Origin: JAOUEA01 sp963825685
GTDB lineage: Bacteria > Actinomycetota > UBA4738 > HRBIN12
Direction: 5' to 3'
Assembly: GCA_963825685.1 (NCBI GenBank)
Contig: CAWGUD010000033.1
Location: forward strand, 68,868 to 132,867
DNA length: 64,000 nt
In this document: positions 9,180-17,701 of the stretch, piece by piece
Layout: every line of letters starts with the position of its first letter
Position numbering within the stretch: the stretch's first letter is position 1
Translations under genes and position numbers: made by a program
Notes under the pieces: generated by a model
Told to the model about the DNA's origin: nothing
Seen by the model: only the letters and a program-made list of their open reading frames with translations
Database searches by the model: none

Positions 9180-10063
9180 GCCCCGCACAGCCCCTCTGCG
9201 CGAGGGCCGACCCATCGTCGGACGCCCCTGCCGCGGCGATGCCGGCGCCTCACATATTGGACGAGGACCGTCGGCGCCGCCTCCGCCCGTGGGCGATCGC
9301 CGGGGCGACGGTTGTCGCGCTGGTGACCGGAACCGTCGCCCTCAGCTATACCCCTGTGTTCGGCGCACGGGTAGTCGAGGTCGAGGGTGAGGAACGCCTC
9401 GCCCCGCGCCAGGTGATGCGCCTTGCCGGCGTGGACCGCGGCACGAACGTCTTCCACCTCGACACGACCCTCGCAGAGTCTCGACTCGAGGCAGAGCCAT
9501 GGATCCTCGATGCCACGGTCGCCACGAGACTGCCGGGCACGATCACGATCTCCGTCAGGGAGCGGACACCCGTGCTCATCCTCGTCACGGACGAGACGAG
9601 GCGGCTGGTCGCCGGCGACGGCACCGAGCTCGGGCGCGCGCTGGGAGGTTCGGTCTTCCCCGAGGTGACCGCGACGCTCGGATCCACGATCGGACGCACG
9701 GAGATCGAGGCGGCGGGAGAGGTCGTGCAGGCGATGTCCCCAGAGCTGCGTGCGCGCATCGACTCGATCGCGGTGGCGGAGGACGGCACGATCACCCTCG
9801 TCGTCGACGGCGACGTGGAGGTCAGATACGGCACCGTGCAGGACACGACCGCGAAGTCCCAGGCGCTCCGAGCGATCCTGCGCTACGCCGACGAGGAGGG
9901 GGGAGACTTGCTCTCCGTGGACCTGTCCGCCGCCGCGGCGCCGACGGCGAGGTTCGTCGGATCCCAGCAGCCGCTCTCGGTGCCCGACCCCTCGGCGGAC
10001 GTGCCCGCCACCGTGGACGGGGTCGAGGACGATGCCCAAGGGTCCCCATCTCCGTCACCCTGA
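9176..10063 (+). CDS. ftsQ: Divisome protein FtsQ (POTRA domain)
   Basis: 295 residues, bitopic membrane protein of the division machinery bridging FtsB/FtsL and the septal synthase. A cytoplasmic N-terminus of about 38 residues is followed by one membrane span (about 39-58), then a POTRA domain beginning VVEVEGEERLAPRQVMRLAG and the FtsQ domain (TRLPGTITISVRERTP). The C-terminus is Ser/Pro-rich. The position between murB and ftsZ is the standard actinobacterial one. ATG overlaps the murB stop (ATGA). It is the last gene of the overlapping block; 193 bp with a promoter follow. Confidence 0.92.
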   Translation: MSPAQPLCARADPSSDAPAAAMPAPHILDEDRRRRLRPWAIAGATVVALVTGTVALSYTPVFGARVVEVEGEERLAPRQVMRLAGVDRGTNVFHLDTTLAESRLEAEPWILDATVATRLPGTITISVRERTPVLILVTDETRRLVAGDGTELGRALGGSVFPEVTATLGSTIGRTEIEAAGEVVQAMSPELRARIDSIAVAEDGTITLVVDGDVEVRYGTVQDTTAKSQALRAILRYADEEGGDLLSVDLSAAAAPTARFVGSQQPLSVPDPSADVPATVDGVEDDAQGSPSPSP

Positions 10064-10111
10064 CGCGGCCGGAACTGTCATCGACCGAGACAGTCGGGAC
10101 CAACTCGCGAC

Positions 10112-10140
10112 TTGACGGACCTGCTGAGACTTAGTAACTT
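10112..10140 (+). promoter_or_regulatory. ftsZ promoter TTGACG-17-TAACTT
   Basis: A good housekeeping-sigma promoter: -35 TTGACG at 10112-10117, 17-nt spacer, -10 TAACTT at 10135-10140. It lies after ftsQ and about 110 nt before the ftsZ ATG, so ftsZ can be transcribed separately from the mur genes. The same -35 hexamer recurs before dnaE, rpsA and the iron operon. Inference from sequence only. Confidence 0.6.
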
Positions 10141-10256
10141 GCCGGACTCTACGTCATGTAGATATGACAATAACGCTTCAGTTTACGGTTATGGTTCGAT
10201 CGGACGGTACGGCAATTCCCCAGGTAGAGCGGGCCTCGGCTCGCGGAGGAAGACAG
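10141..10256 (+). promoter_or_regulatory. AT-rich ftsZ leader with a small dyad
   Basis: Untranslated leader of ftsZ. Bases 10145-10200 are strikingly A/T-rich for this genome. An inverted repeat GTCAT (10153-10157) / ATGAC (10164-10168), six bases apart, lies just downstream of the -10 box where an operator or second promoter could sit. The ribosome site GGAGGA is at 10245-10250, correctly placed for the ATG at 10257. Function of the dyad unknown. Confidence 0.35.
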
Positions 10257-11430
10257 ATGGACGTTCCCCAGAACTACCTCGCCGTCATCAAGGTGGTCGG
10301 GATCGGTGGCGGCGGCGTGAACGCGGTGAACCGCATGATCGAGGCAGGCTTGCGGGGCGTCGAGTTCATCGCCGTCAACACCGACGCGCAGACCCTGCTG
10401 ATGTCCGACGCGGAGGTGAAGCTCGACATCGGACGCGAGACGACCCGTGGTCTGGGGGCCGGCTCCGACCCCGAGGTCGGCAAGGACGCCTCCACGGAGC
10501 ACGCCGATGAGATCGAGGAGATCCTCAAAGGCGCCGACATGGTCTTCATCACCGCCGGCGAAGGTGGCGGCACCGGGACCGGTGGCGCGCCCGTGGTCGC
10601 CGAGGTTGCCCGCGGGCTCGGGGCGCTGACGATCGGCGTCGTGACCCGTCCCTTCGGCTTCGAAGGTCGCAGGCGCGCGACCCAGGCCGACCTCGGCATC
10701 ACCGAGCTCAAGAAGGCGGTCGACACGCTGATCGTCGTGCCGAACGACCGTCTGCTCCAGGTCGCCGATCCCAACATGCCGATGGTCGAGGCCTTCCGCA
10801 TGGCCGACCAGGTGCTGTTCCAGGGCGTCGACGGCATCACGTCGTTGATCACGACGCCGGGCCTCATCAACCTCGACTTCGCCGACGTGAAGTCGGTCAT
10901 GTCGGGCGCGGGGTCGGCCCTGATGGGCATCGGCCTCGGATCGGGCGCCGACCGGGCGACCGAGGCGTCGAAGGCCGCCATCAGCTCTCCGTTGCTCGAG
11001 AGCTCGATCGACGGCGCGAAGGGGGTGCTGCTCTCGATCGCAGGCCCGACCGACCTGACCCTGCACGAGGTGAACCAGGCGGCCGACGCGATCACGAAGG
11101 TCGCTCACCCCGACGCGAACATCATCTTCGGAGCCGTCGTCGACGACGCGCTGGGCGAGGAGGTCCGCGTCACGGTGGTCGCGGCGGGCTTCGACAAGGT
11201 GGCCCCGAGCACGACGGGCAGCAACCAGTTCGAGTCACGGCTCTCGCGTCTGCTCGAGGAGCCGGTGCGCGGCGAGGGAGAGGAGACCCGCGAGCCGCTG
11301 CCCGTCGATCCTGGCCGACGCGGGCGACGACGAGAGCGACGTGTTCACCACCGGCGAGCACGAACCGCAGCCGTCGGTGTCGTTCGACGCCGAGGAGGAT
11401 CTCGACATCCCGGACTTCCTGAAGAGCTGA
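10257..11430 (+). CDS. ftsZ: Cell division GTPase FtsZ (one +1 frameshift near 3' end)
   Basis: About 390 residues. FtsZ polymerises into the Z-ring. The start MDVPQNYLAVIKVVGIGG is backed by GGAGGA seven bases upstream; an in-frame ATG at 10164 would add a non-homologous leader and is rejected. The tubulin signature GGGTGTGGAP is at about residues 103-112 and the T7 loop NLDFADVKSVM follows. After about 11300 the frame becomes Arg-rich nonsense, while the next frame ends in DLDIPDFLKS, the conserved C-terminal peptide that binds SepF and partners. Dropping one C from CCC at 11301-11303 joins the two. Followed by yggS and sepF. Confidence 0.94.
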
Positions 11431-11467
11431 GCGAGCACACCCGCTCCGCGCGGCCCCGTGTGGGCGT

Positions 11468-11538
11468 GGGGGCGGGGAGGTTCCCACGCGAGGAGGCGCC
11501 CTTCCCCCGCCTCTTGGCCGAGAGACCTCCCCGCCCCC
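11468..11538. repeat. 14-bp perfect inverted repeat between ftsZ and yggS
   Basis: The arms are 11468-11481 and 11525-11538, exact reverse complements of GGGGGCGGGGAGGT, with 43 bases between them. A second small hairpin (GAGGCG/CGCCTC) is nested in the loop. There is no U-run, so it is not a textbook intrinsic terminator, but it could end or slow ftsZ transcription or stabilise its 3' end. Confidence 0.45.
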
Positions 11539-11599
11539 GTTCTCGTTCCGTGGCGATCCGCCCCGCCGACCGATCGCCCTCGCATGACACGATGACCGC

Positions 11600-12312
11600 A
11601 TGACCGCCGGGCGAGACGAGGTCGTGCACAACCTGCATGGGATCCAGGCCGCGATCGAACGCGCCTGCGATCGGGCCTCGCGGGACCCCGGGTCGGTCCT
11701 GCTGGTGGCGGCCGCGAAGACCCAACCGGTCGACGCGATCCGGTGGGTGGTCGAGGCCGGGGTCACGGCCGTCGGCGAGAACTACGTTCGAGAGCTGCGC
11801 GACGTACGTGATGCGGTGCCCGGTGCCCGCTGGCACTACATCGGTGCGTTGCAGACGAACTCCGCCCATCACGTGGCGGCCCTCGCCGACGTCGTGGAGA
11901 CGATCTCCGGCGAGCGCGCGACCCGGCGGCTCGGGCGCCGTGCCGCCGGCGCTCGGACGCACCCTCGACGCCCTGATCGAGGTGGACTTCACCGACTCGA
12001 GAGCGGGGGTGTCACCCGACGACGCGGCTCCGTCTCGCCGACCTCGTCGCCGGGCTCGAGGGGCTCCGCCTGCGGGGCCTCATGACGATCGCGCCGATCG
12101 GCGAGACCGCCGAAGACGCCAGGCCGTGGTTCCGCAGGCTCCGAGAGCTGCGGGATGCCATCCGAGAGAACCACCCCGACGTGGTGGACTTGAGCATGGG
12201 GATGTCGTTGGATTACGAAGCTGCAGTAGAGGAAGGCGCTACGATGGTTCGCATCGGAACGGCGCTGTTCGGCCCTCGGGATCGCCCGAGGGATCCGGGC
12301 GGGGCGCCGTGA
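11600..12312 (+). CDS. yggS: PLP homeostasis protein YggS/YlmE (two +1 frameshifts)
   Basis: About 236 residues if repaired. The family is a fold-type III PLP-binding protein controlling PLP and amino-acid balance, typically encoded beside sepF in Gram-positive dcw clusters. Visible blocks: LVAAAKTQPVDAIRWVVEAG (PLP lysine in AAKTQ), VGENYVRELRD, WHYIGALQTN, then after the shifts DALIEVDFTD and finally GLMTIAPIGE, DLSMGMSLDYEAAVEEG and VRIGTALFG. Dropping one G at about 11934-11936 and one C at about 12030-12031 restores one frame. A weak -10-like CACGAT lies six bases before the ATG. Confidence 0.88.
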
Positions 12313-12340
12313 GACGACCGATGACACGAGAGGAACGGAG

Positions 12341-12811
12341 ATGGCCGGCGTGTGGAAGAAGACGCTGAACTACCTGGGGCTCGTCGAGGAGGACGAGGAT
12401 TTCGTCGACGACATGCCCGAGGCCGACCCGGCGCCGGTGCGACGCATGCGTCCGCAGGCGGTCCGTGAGGTTCCGGCCGAAGCCGAGGGGGTCGTGCGCA
12501 CGATCGCATCGCCGCGCCCCGTGTCCACGGGCATGAGCTCGATCCACAAGTCCGAGCCGAAGCGGTTCAACGAGGCCCGGGAGGTCGCCGACCGGTTCAA
12601 GGACGGCACGGCCGTGATCATGAACCTGCAGTCGACCGAGGACTCGATCGCGCGACGCCTGGTCGACTTCGCGAGCGGGCTCGTCTACGGGCTCGACGGC
12701 AAGATCGAGCTGGTCGCGAACCGTGTGTACCTGCTCAGCCCCGCCGACGTGGAGGTCTCGGCCGAGGAACGCGAACGCCTCGCCGGCACCGGGTTCTACA
12801 ACCAGTTCTGA
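12341..12811 (+). CDS. sepF: Cell division protein SepF
   Basis: 156 residues. SepF anchors FtsZ to the membrane and is the usual FtsA replacement in Actinobacteria. The N-terminal amphipathic stretch MAGVWKKTLNYLGLVEED is followed by an acidic linker, then the SepF domain (FNEAREVADRFKDGTAVIMN, MNLQSTEDSIARRLVDFASG, LSPADVEVS). A GAGGAA ribosome site lies upstream. It follows yggS by 28 bp and complements the absence of ftsA from this cluster. Confidence 0.95.
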   Translation: MAGVWKKTLNYLGLVEEDEDFVDDMPEADPAPVRRMRPQAVREVPAEAEGVVRTIASPRPVSTGMSSIHKSEPKRFNEAREVADRFKDGTAVIMNLQSTEDSIARRLVDFASGLVYGLDGKIELVANRVYLLSPADVEVSAEERERLAGTGFYNQF

Positions 12812-12852
12812 AGCCCCCCACCGGGCGTCGACCCTGCTCCCGCCCCTGCTGT

Positions 12853-12867
12853 TAGCCTCTCGACCCG
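12853..12867 (+). promoter_or_regulatory. Extended -10 box (TGTTAGCCT) for near-leaderless yggT
   Basis: TAGCCT at 12853-12858 preceded by TG one base upstream, ending nine bases before the yggT ATG at 12868. This predicts an mRNA starting at or just before the start codon. No ribosome site is seen. Confidence 0.4.
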
Positions 12868-13128
12868 ATGAACAGGCTCATCTGCGTCGCGCTCACGCTC
12901 GCCTGGGTGATCCTGCTCGTGCGGGTCATCTTGAGCTGGGTGCAGCTCGCCGGGTGGCACCCGCCCGCCACCGGTCCGCTACGCTCCGCCTACGAGCTCT
13001 TGTTCGACGTGACCGAGCCGCCGCTGCGACTGCTTCGTCGCATCATCCCCCCGGCGGGTATGTTCGACCTCTCGGTCGTGGTGGCCTTCATCATCATCTT
13101 CGTGTTGCAGACCGCGATCTGCCGCTGA
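12868..13128 (+). CDS. YggT family membrane protein
   Basis: 86 residues with two hydrophobic segments (about 4-25 and 67-84) and the YggT signature region VRVILSWVQL and PLRLLRRIIPPAGMFDLSVVVAFIIIF. The family is small, membrane-bound and commonly found between sepF and divIVA; in some bacteria it affects division and chromosome placement, but its biochemical role is not established. It starts from its own -10 box and precedes divIVA by 13 bp. Confidence 0.88.
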   Translation: MNRLICVALTLAWVILLVRVILSWVQLAGWHPPATGPLRSAYELLFDVTEPPLRLLRRIIPPAGMFDLSVVVAFIIIFVLQTAICR

Positions 13129-13141
13129 CCAGGAGGGTTTC

Positions 13142-14008
13142 ATGGGCAAGAAGGACACAGGACTGGGCGAGGCGATCGCCGCACCGTCGCGGCTCAGCCC
13201 CGCAGACATCCAGCAGAAGGAGTTCCGCGTCTCGCGCTTCGGCGGCTACAAGATGCGCGACGTCGACGAGTTCCTCGACCAGATCACGGATTCGTTCACC
13301 GCGCTGACGAGCGACGTCGACCGTCTGCGGGCAGGTGGCGCCTCGCCCGTCGTCGGCTCGCCGGATCTCGGCGACGTCGCCCGTCAGGCCGACGAGATCA
13401 TCGCGAGGGCTCGAGCCGAGGCGGCCCGCATCGTCGCGGAGGCTCGCACGACCGCGGCGTCGACGTCCGCCGCGGCCCCGAGCGGGCCGCAGGACAAGGC
13501 CGCCGTCAACGCCTTCATCGCTCGGGAGCGTGAGTTCCTCCAGTCGCTCGCCGGACTCGTGCAGGAGCATGCCGAGACGGTCAAGGGTATGGCGAAGTCG
13601 GCGCGGTCGGGTCCCGAGGCGCCGGCAGCGGACGCCTCCGGACCAGGATCGTCGCGGACGGCCGAGCAGGCACGGTCCGGTTCGACGGGTGCGGCCCCCG
13701 TGGCAGCGGCGACAGCATCCACGTCGCCTCCTGCCCCCTCGACCCCTGCCGCTCCGTCGCCTGATGCGCCCGAGGCGATGGCTGCCGCGGCGGGCGGGTC
13801 CGGGAGCGCCCCACGCCCCGACGCTCCGGCCGCTCCTTCGTCCTCGAGCCGCGGGACCTCCGGGGGGGCGACGGCGGAGCCCACCCGCGTGCCGGAGAGC
13901 GACGACACCGTCCGCATCGAGGAGCCGGCCACGGCCGGCGCCACCCGTGGTGACGCGGAGCCCGAAGGTGATCGCTCGCTCCGCGAGCTCTTCTGGGGCG
14001 AGGACTGA
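13142..14008 (+). CDS. divIVA: DivIVA-domain polar/septal organiser
   Basis: 288 residues. The N-terminal DivIVA lipid-binding segment (LSPADIQQKEFRVSRFGGYKM then RDVDEFLDQI) is at about 19-55, followed by a short coiled-coil with the RARAEAARIVAEA heptads (about 95-110). From about 155 on the protein is a long Ala/Ser/Pro/Gly low-complexity linker, unlike compact Wag31, ending in an acidic tail ELFWGED. The AGGAGG ribosome site is ideal. It closes the division cluster. It probably localises to curved membrane at septum or pole and recruits other factors; partners unknown. Confidence 0.85.
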   Translation: MGKKDTGLGEAIAAPSRLSPADIQQKEFRVSRFGGYKMRDVDEFLDQITDSFTALTSDVDRLRAGGASPVVGSPDLGDVARQADEIIARARAEAARIVAEARTTAASTSAAAPSGPQDKAAVNAFIAREREFLQSLAGLVQEHAETVKGMAKSARSGPEAPAADASGPGSSRTAEQARSGSTGAAPVAAATASTSPPAPSTPAAPSPDAPEAMAAAAGGSGSAPRPDAPAAPSSSSRGTSGGATAEPTRVPESDDTVRIEEPATAGATRGDAEPEGDRSLRELFWGED

Positions 14009-14241
14009 CGGGACCGGCGGGCGACGACCGCCGGTACGGGCGCGACGTCGCGGGCCGCTACCTCGTGGCGCTCGGCTTCGGGGCGCTCTGCATGGTGAGC
14101 CTGGCCCTGGGCATGGCGATCGAGCGCGGTGCGACGCTCGTCGGGCTCGCGATCGTCGCCGGTTCGATCGCGCTCGTCGCCCTCGCCGACGGCACGCTCA
14201 GGCGCGTGCGGGCGAGGCGTAGTCCGCGCGCCGCACGGTGA
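14005..14241 (+). CDS. Small two-span membrane protein after divIVA
   Basis: A reading frame with strong G/C third positions, 78 residues if it starts at the CTG at 14005, which overlaps the divIVA stop as CTGA, the same four-base pattern as other junctions here. A GTG at 14065 is the conservative alternative (58 residues). It has two hydrophobic stretches (LVALGFGALCMVSLALGMAI and LVGLAIVAGSIALVALA) and a basic C-terminus. Its last 44 bases overlap the convergent ileS 3' end. I do not recognise the family. Existence is likely, the start is uncertain. Confidence 0.45.
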   Translation: MTGPAGDDRRYGRDVAGRYLVALGFGALCMVSLALGMAIERGATLVGLAIVAGSIALVALADGTLRRVRARRSPRAAR

Positions 14242-17200
14242 TGCGCACCGGCCCGCCCTCGATCGCCGTCTCGACGGCCGGACCCTCGACCTCGCCGTGG
14301 ATCACGTCGACCGCCAGGGTCTCGACGGCGACGGTGTCGCGATGCTCGGTGAGGGCGTCGGTCACCACCGGCCCCGCCTCGACGCCGAGCTGGATCCGAT
14401 CCGAGATCTCGAGACCCGCGGCCTTGCGTGCGTCCTGGATCGCGCGGATGAGCTCCCGTGCCACCCCTTCTCGCCGCAGCTCGTCGGTCAGGTGCAGGTC
14501 GAGCGCGAGCGTGATGCCGCCCTCACTCGCGACCCCCCAGCCCTCGCGGACATCCTGCGAGAGGTCGACGTCGTCGGGACCGAGCGAGACGTCGCCGCCC
14601 GACGTGCGCACGACGATCGTCGCGCCCATCGCGAGCTCGCCCGCGAGCGAGCCGTCGTCGGCGCCCAACGCGGCCGCGACCTCCTTCACCCGAGCGCCGA
14701 GCGTCGGCCCCAGCGCCTTGAAGTTCGGCTTCGCGTGCCACCGGCCGAACGATCCGGCCGACTCGGCGAAGACGACCCGGTGCACGTTCAGCTCCTCGGC
14801 GACCAGGTCGAGCAGTGGTTCGAGGCCCTCGAGGCTGCCGGGCAGGTGGACCACGGCCTCCGCCAACGGCTGACGCACCCGTGTCTTCGTCTCCGTGCGC
14901 ACGGTCCGGCCGAGGCCGACGATCGTCCTCGCCGCCTCCATCGCCGCGTCGAGCGCATCGTCGATCGCCTCGGCGTCGGCCTCTGGATAGTCGGCGAGGT
15001 GCACGGACTCGGGCCGTCCTGCTCGGCCGGCCGCGAGGTTGCGCCACATGACGTCGGCGACGAACGGCGTGAAGGGGGCGAGCAGCGTCGCCACGGCGAC
15101 GAGGCACTCGTACAGGGTATGGAACGCAGCCGATGCGTCGTCGGTGGCATCGCCGCCGGGGTTCCAGAACCTTCGCCGCGCACGGCGCACGTACCAGTTC
15201 GACAGGTCGTCGACGAAGCGCTCGATGCGACGGCCCGCGCCGGTGGCGTCGTAGGCGTCGAGGCCATCGCGGGCGGCGGCGGTCGTACGCGCGAGCTGGG
15301 AGAGCACCCACCGGTCGAGCAGGGGCCGGTCGGCGACGGGGGGCGCCGGCGATGCCGGGTCGAACCCGTCGGCGGTCGCATAGGTCACGAAGAACGCGTG
15401 CACGTGTCGCAGCGTCAGCAGGAACTGCCGCACCACGTCGTCGAGCACCTCGTGCCCGATCCGACGGGAGGCCCACGGCGAGCCGTTCGTGATCATGAAC
15501 CAGCGCAGGGCGTCGGCGCCCTGGCGGTCCAATGCCTCCCACGGGTCGAACATGTTCCCGAGCGACTTCGACATCTTCCGCCCGTCGGCCGCGATGATGT
15601 GACCGAGGCAGACGACGTTGCGGTAGGCGGTCGCGTCGAAGTGCAGCACCCCTTCGGCCATCAGCGTGTAGAACCACCCGCGCGTCTGGTCGATCGCCTC
15701 GGAGATGAAGTCGGCGGGGAAGTGCCGCTCGAAGTCCTCGATGCCGCGGCCGAGGTCGGGGTGGTAGCCCCACTGCGCGAACGGCATCGCGCCCGAGTCG
15801 TACCAGGTGTCGATCACCTCGGGAACCCGGCGAGCCTCCTCGCCGCACTCGGTGCAGGCGAACGTCACGTCGTCGATCCCCGGCCGGTGGGGATCGACGT
15901 CGCGGACGTCGCGGCCCGCGAGCTCGCCGAGCTCGGTGAGCGAGCCGACGGCCCGCAGGTGCCCGGCGCCGCACCGCCAGATCGGCAGCGGCGTGCCCCA
16001 GTAGCGCTCGCGTGAGAGCGCCCAGTCGACGTTGTTCTCCAGCCAGTTCCCGTACCGCCCGCGCTTGATGTGGTCGGGGAACCAGTGCACCTGCTCGTTC
16101 ACGGCGAGCAGGCGGTCCTTCACCTCGGTCGTGCGCACGTACCAGGACGTGCGCGCGTAGTAGAGCAGCGGCGTCTTGCATCGCCAGCAGAACGGGTAGC
16201 TGTGCTCGTACGTGCCCGACCGAAGCAGCACGCCGCGCTCTCGCAGGTCCTCGACGATCCTCGGGTCGGCGTCCTTCACGAAGTGGCCGCGCACGAACGC
16301 CGGTGCGAGGTCGGTGAACCTCCCGTCGTCACCCACCGGCTTGTGCACGGGCCAGCCCTGCGCGAGGCCGATGGCGAGGTCCTCCGGGCCGAACGCCGGG
16401 GCGAGATGCACGATACCGGTGCCGTCGTCCATCGAGACGAAGTCGGCGGCCACGACGCGGTGCGCGTCCTCGACGTTCGGGTATGGCGGCTCGTAGCGGG
16501 CGCCGACGAGCGCGGCTCCGGACATCGTGCGGACGAGGTCACCGCCCTCGCCGAGCACGGTCTCCCGCAACGTGGCGCCGACGATCAGACGCTCGCCGTC
16601 GAGGGCGATCTCGGCATAGTCGGCGGCGGCATCGACCGCGACCCCGGTGTTCGAGGGCAGGGTCCACGGCGTCGTGGTCCACACGACCATCGAGGCGCCC
16701 ACGAGCCCGGCGTCGTCCGCCGCCACGATCGGGAACCGCACGTGCACGCTCGGGTCGTCGACGGTCTGGTACCCCAGCGCGACCTCGGCATCGGACAGGG
16801 CGGTGCCGCAGCGGGGGCAGTACGCCGTGACCTTGTCCGCTTCCTCCAGCAGGCCCCGCTCGAACAGCGACTTCAGCGACCACCACACGGACTCGATGTA
16901 GCGGGGCGACATCGTCCAGTAGGCCTCGTCGAGGTCGACCCAGTAGCCGATGCGCTCGGTGAGCCGCTCGAACTCGCCCACGTATCGCTGGACCGACTCG
17001 CGGCACCGCTGGTTGAACTCGGCGATCCCGAACGCCTCGATATCGCGCTTGCCGGTGGTGCCGATCTCCTTCTCGACCTCGAGCTCGACCGGCAGGCCGT
17101 GACAGTCCCACCCACCTTTGCGCGGCACGAGATGGCCGGTCATCGTCTTGAACCGGGGGTAGACGTCCTTGAACGTGCGGGGCTCCACATGGTGCACGCC

Positions 17201-17368
17201 GGGTTTGCCGTTCGCGGTCGGAGGTCCCTCGTAGAACATCCACAGCGGCGCGCCCTCGCGCCGGGCGAGCGAGGCGTTGAAGACGTCGTGCTGCTTCCAG
17301 AACGCGAGGATCTCCCGCTCGAGCTCCGGGAAGCTCGCCTTCGTGTCAACCGGCTCGAACGCCGCCAT
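14198..17368 (-). CDS. ileS: Isoleucyl-tRNA synthetase IleS (archaeal/Thermus-like type)
   Basis: 1056 residues. IleS charges tRNA-Ile. The N-terminal EGPPTANGKPGVHH block holds the HIGH-type site (about 45-58), GGWDCHGLPVELEVEKEIG follows, the KMSKS loop is KMSKSLGN near residue 599, and zinc-type Cys pairs occur in YCPRCGTALSD and CWRCKTPLLYY. These blocks resemble the Thermus/eukaryote-like class, which is generally mupirocin-tolerant (family knowledge). The ATG at 17368 has a GGGGAGGA ribosome site. A longer in-frame extension upstream overlaps the T-box and is rejected. Convergent with the divIVA cluster. Confidence 0.96.
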   Translation of the reverse strand: MAAFEPVDTKASFPELEREILAFWKQHDVFNASLARREGAPLWMFYEGPPTANGKPGVHHVEPRTFKDVYPRFKTMTGHLVPRKGGWDCHGLPVELEVEKEIGTTGKRDIEAFGIAEFNQRCRESVQRYVGEFERLTERIGYWVDLDEAYWTMSPRYIESVWWSLKSLFERGLLEEADKVTAYCPRCGTALSDAEVALGYQTVDDPSVHVRFPIVAADDAGLVGASMVVWTTTPWTLPSNTGVAVDAAADYAEIALDGERLIVGATLRETVLGEGGDLVRTMSGAALVGARYEPPYPNVEDAHRVVAADFVSMDDGTGIVHLAPAFGPEDLAIGLAQGWPVHKPVGDDGRFTDLAPAFVRGHFVKDADPRIVEDLRERGVLLRSGTYEHSYPFCWRCKTPLLYYARTSWYVRTTEVKDRLLAVNEQVHWFPDHIKRGRYGNWLENNVDWALSRERYWGTPLPIWRCGAGHLRAVGSLTELGELAGRDVRDVDPHRPGIDDVTFACTECGEEARRVPEVIDTWYDSGAMPFAQWGYHPDLGRGIEDFERHFPADFISEAIDQTRGWFYTLMAEGVLHFDATAYRNVVCLGHIIAADGRKMSKSLGNMFDPWEALDRQGADALRWFMITNGSPWASRRIGHEVLDDVVRQFLLTLRHVHAFFVTYATADGFDPASPAPPVADRPLLDRWVLSQLARTTAAARDGLDAYDATGAGRRIERFVDDLSNWYVRRARRRFWNPGGDATDDASAAFHTLYECLVAVATLLAPFTPFVADVMWRNLAAGRAGRPESVHLADYPEADAEAIDDALDAAMEAARTIVGLGRTVRTETKTRVRQPLAEAVVHLPGSLEGLEPLLDLVAEELNVHRVVFAESAGSFGRWHAKPNFKALGPTLGARVKEVAAALGADDGSLAGELAMGATIVVRTSGGDVSLGPDDVDLSQDVREGWGVASEGGITLALDLHLTDELRREGVARELIRAIQDARKAAGLEISDRIQLGVEAGPVVTDALTEHRDTVAVETLAVDVIHGEVEGPAVETAIEGGPVRITVRRADYASPARA

Positions 17369-17441
17369 CTCCGTCCTCCCCGCCGCGGTCCGTGGGGCCC
17401 CCGACACGCCGAACGCCCCGCCCCAGTGCCGGGACGAGGCG

Positions 17442-17640
17442 TCGAGTCTGCCCCGCGGTGCCACCCCGCGTTGCCGCGCCCTCACGGGTCGCGGCCACTC
17501 ACGGCCTCGAAGAAGGCCTCCCGCTGTCACGGGCGGAACCCGCCTGCGCCTCCCACGGCCGACCGGCCGGCTCGGACAGGGGCTCGGGGATGATGTCCGC
17601 GCGGGGCCGGCGCCGGGCTCGCACCATCCCCGGCTCGCTC
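17442..17640 (-). ncRNA. T-box riboswitch, isoleucine type, in the ileS leader
   Basis: On the minus strand, bases 17466-17454 read GGGTGGCACCGCG, an exact match to the T-box core whose UGGN pairs with the uncharged tRNA acceptor end. Upstream, GGGGA/UCCCC arms (17631-17627 and 17590-17586) with an inner GUGCG/CGCGC helix form a short Stem I. The unpaired 3' side of its loop carries AUC (17594-17592), an Ile codon followed by A, the expected specifier. The T-box core is about 86 nt before the ileS ATG and no U-run terminator is seen. That fits the translational, short-Stem-I class known from actinobacterial ileS. Uncharged tRNA-Ile should raise ileS expression. Confidence 0.85.
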
Positions 17641-17687
17641 CTGCCTGACGGATCCGCGCGGCGCGTTCCCGTCGTCGCCTGTGAGAG

Positions 17688-17700
17688 GCATGCTACATGC
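17688..17700. promoter_or_regulatory. Divergent ileS / yggU promoter core
   Basis: GCATG-CTA-CATGC, a perfect palindrome with a three-base centre. On the minus strand it contains TAGCAT (17695-17690), a plausible ileS -10 that would start the T-box leader near 17683. On the plus strand CATGCT lies seven bases before the yggU ATG. The 333 bp between ileS and yggU hold only this and the T-box. Confidence 0.35.
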
Positions 17701-17701
17701 C

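Noticed and set aside
10164..10256. Upstream ATG extending FtsZ by 31 residues
   Set aside because: The extension is not FtsZ-like, overlaps the AT-rich leader, and the ATG at 10257 has a well-placed GGAGGA.
17369..17530. In-frame N-terminal extension of IleS starting at 17530
   Set aside because: It overlaps the T-box core and has no IleRS similarity. The ATG at 17368 has a strong ribosome site and starts the family consensus.
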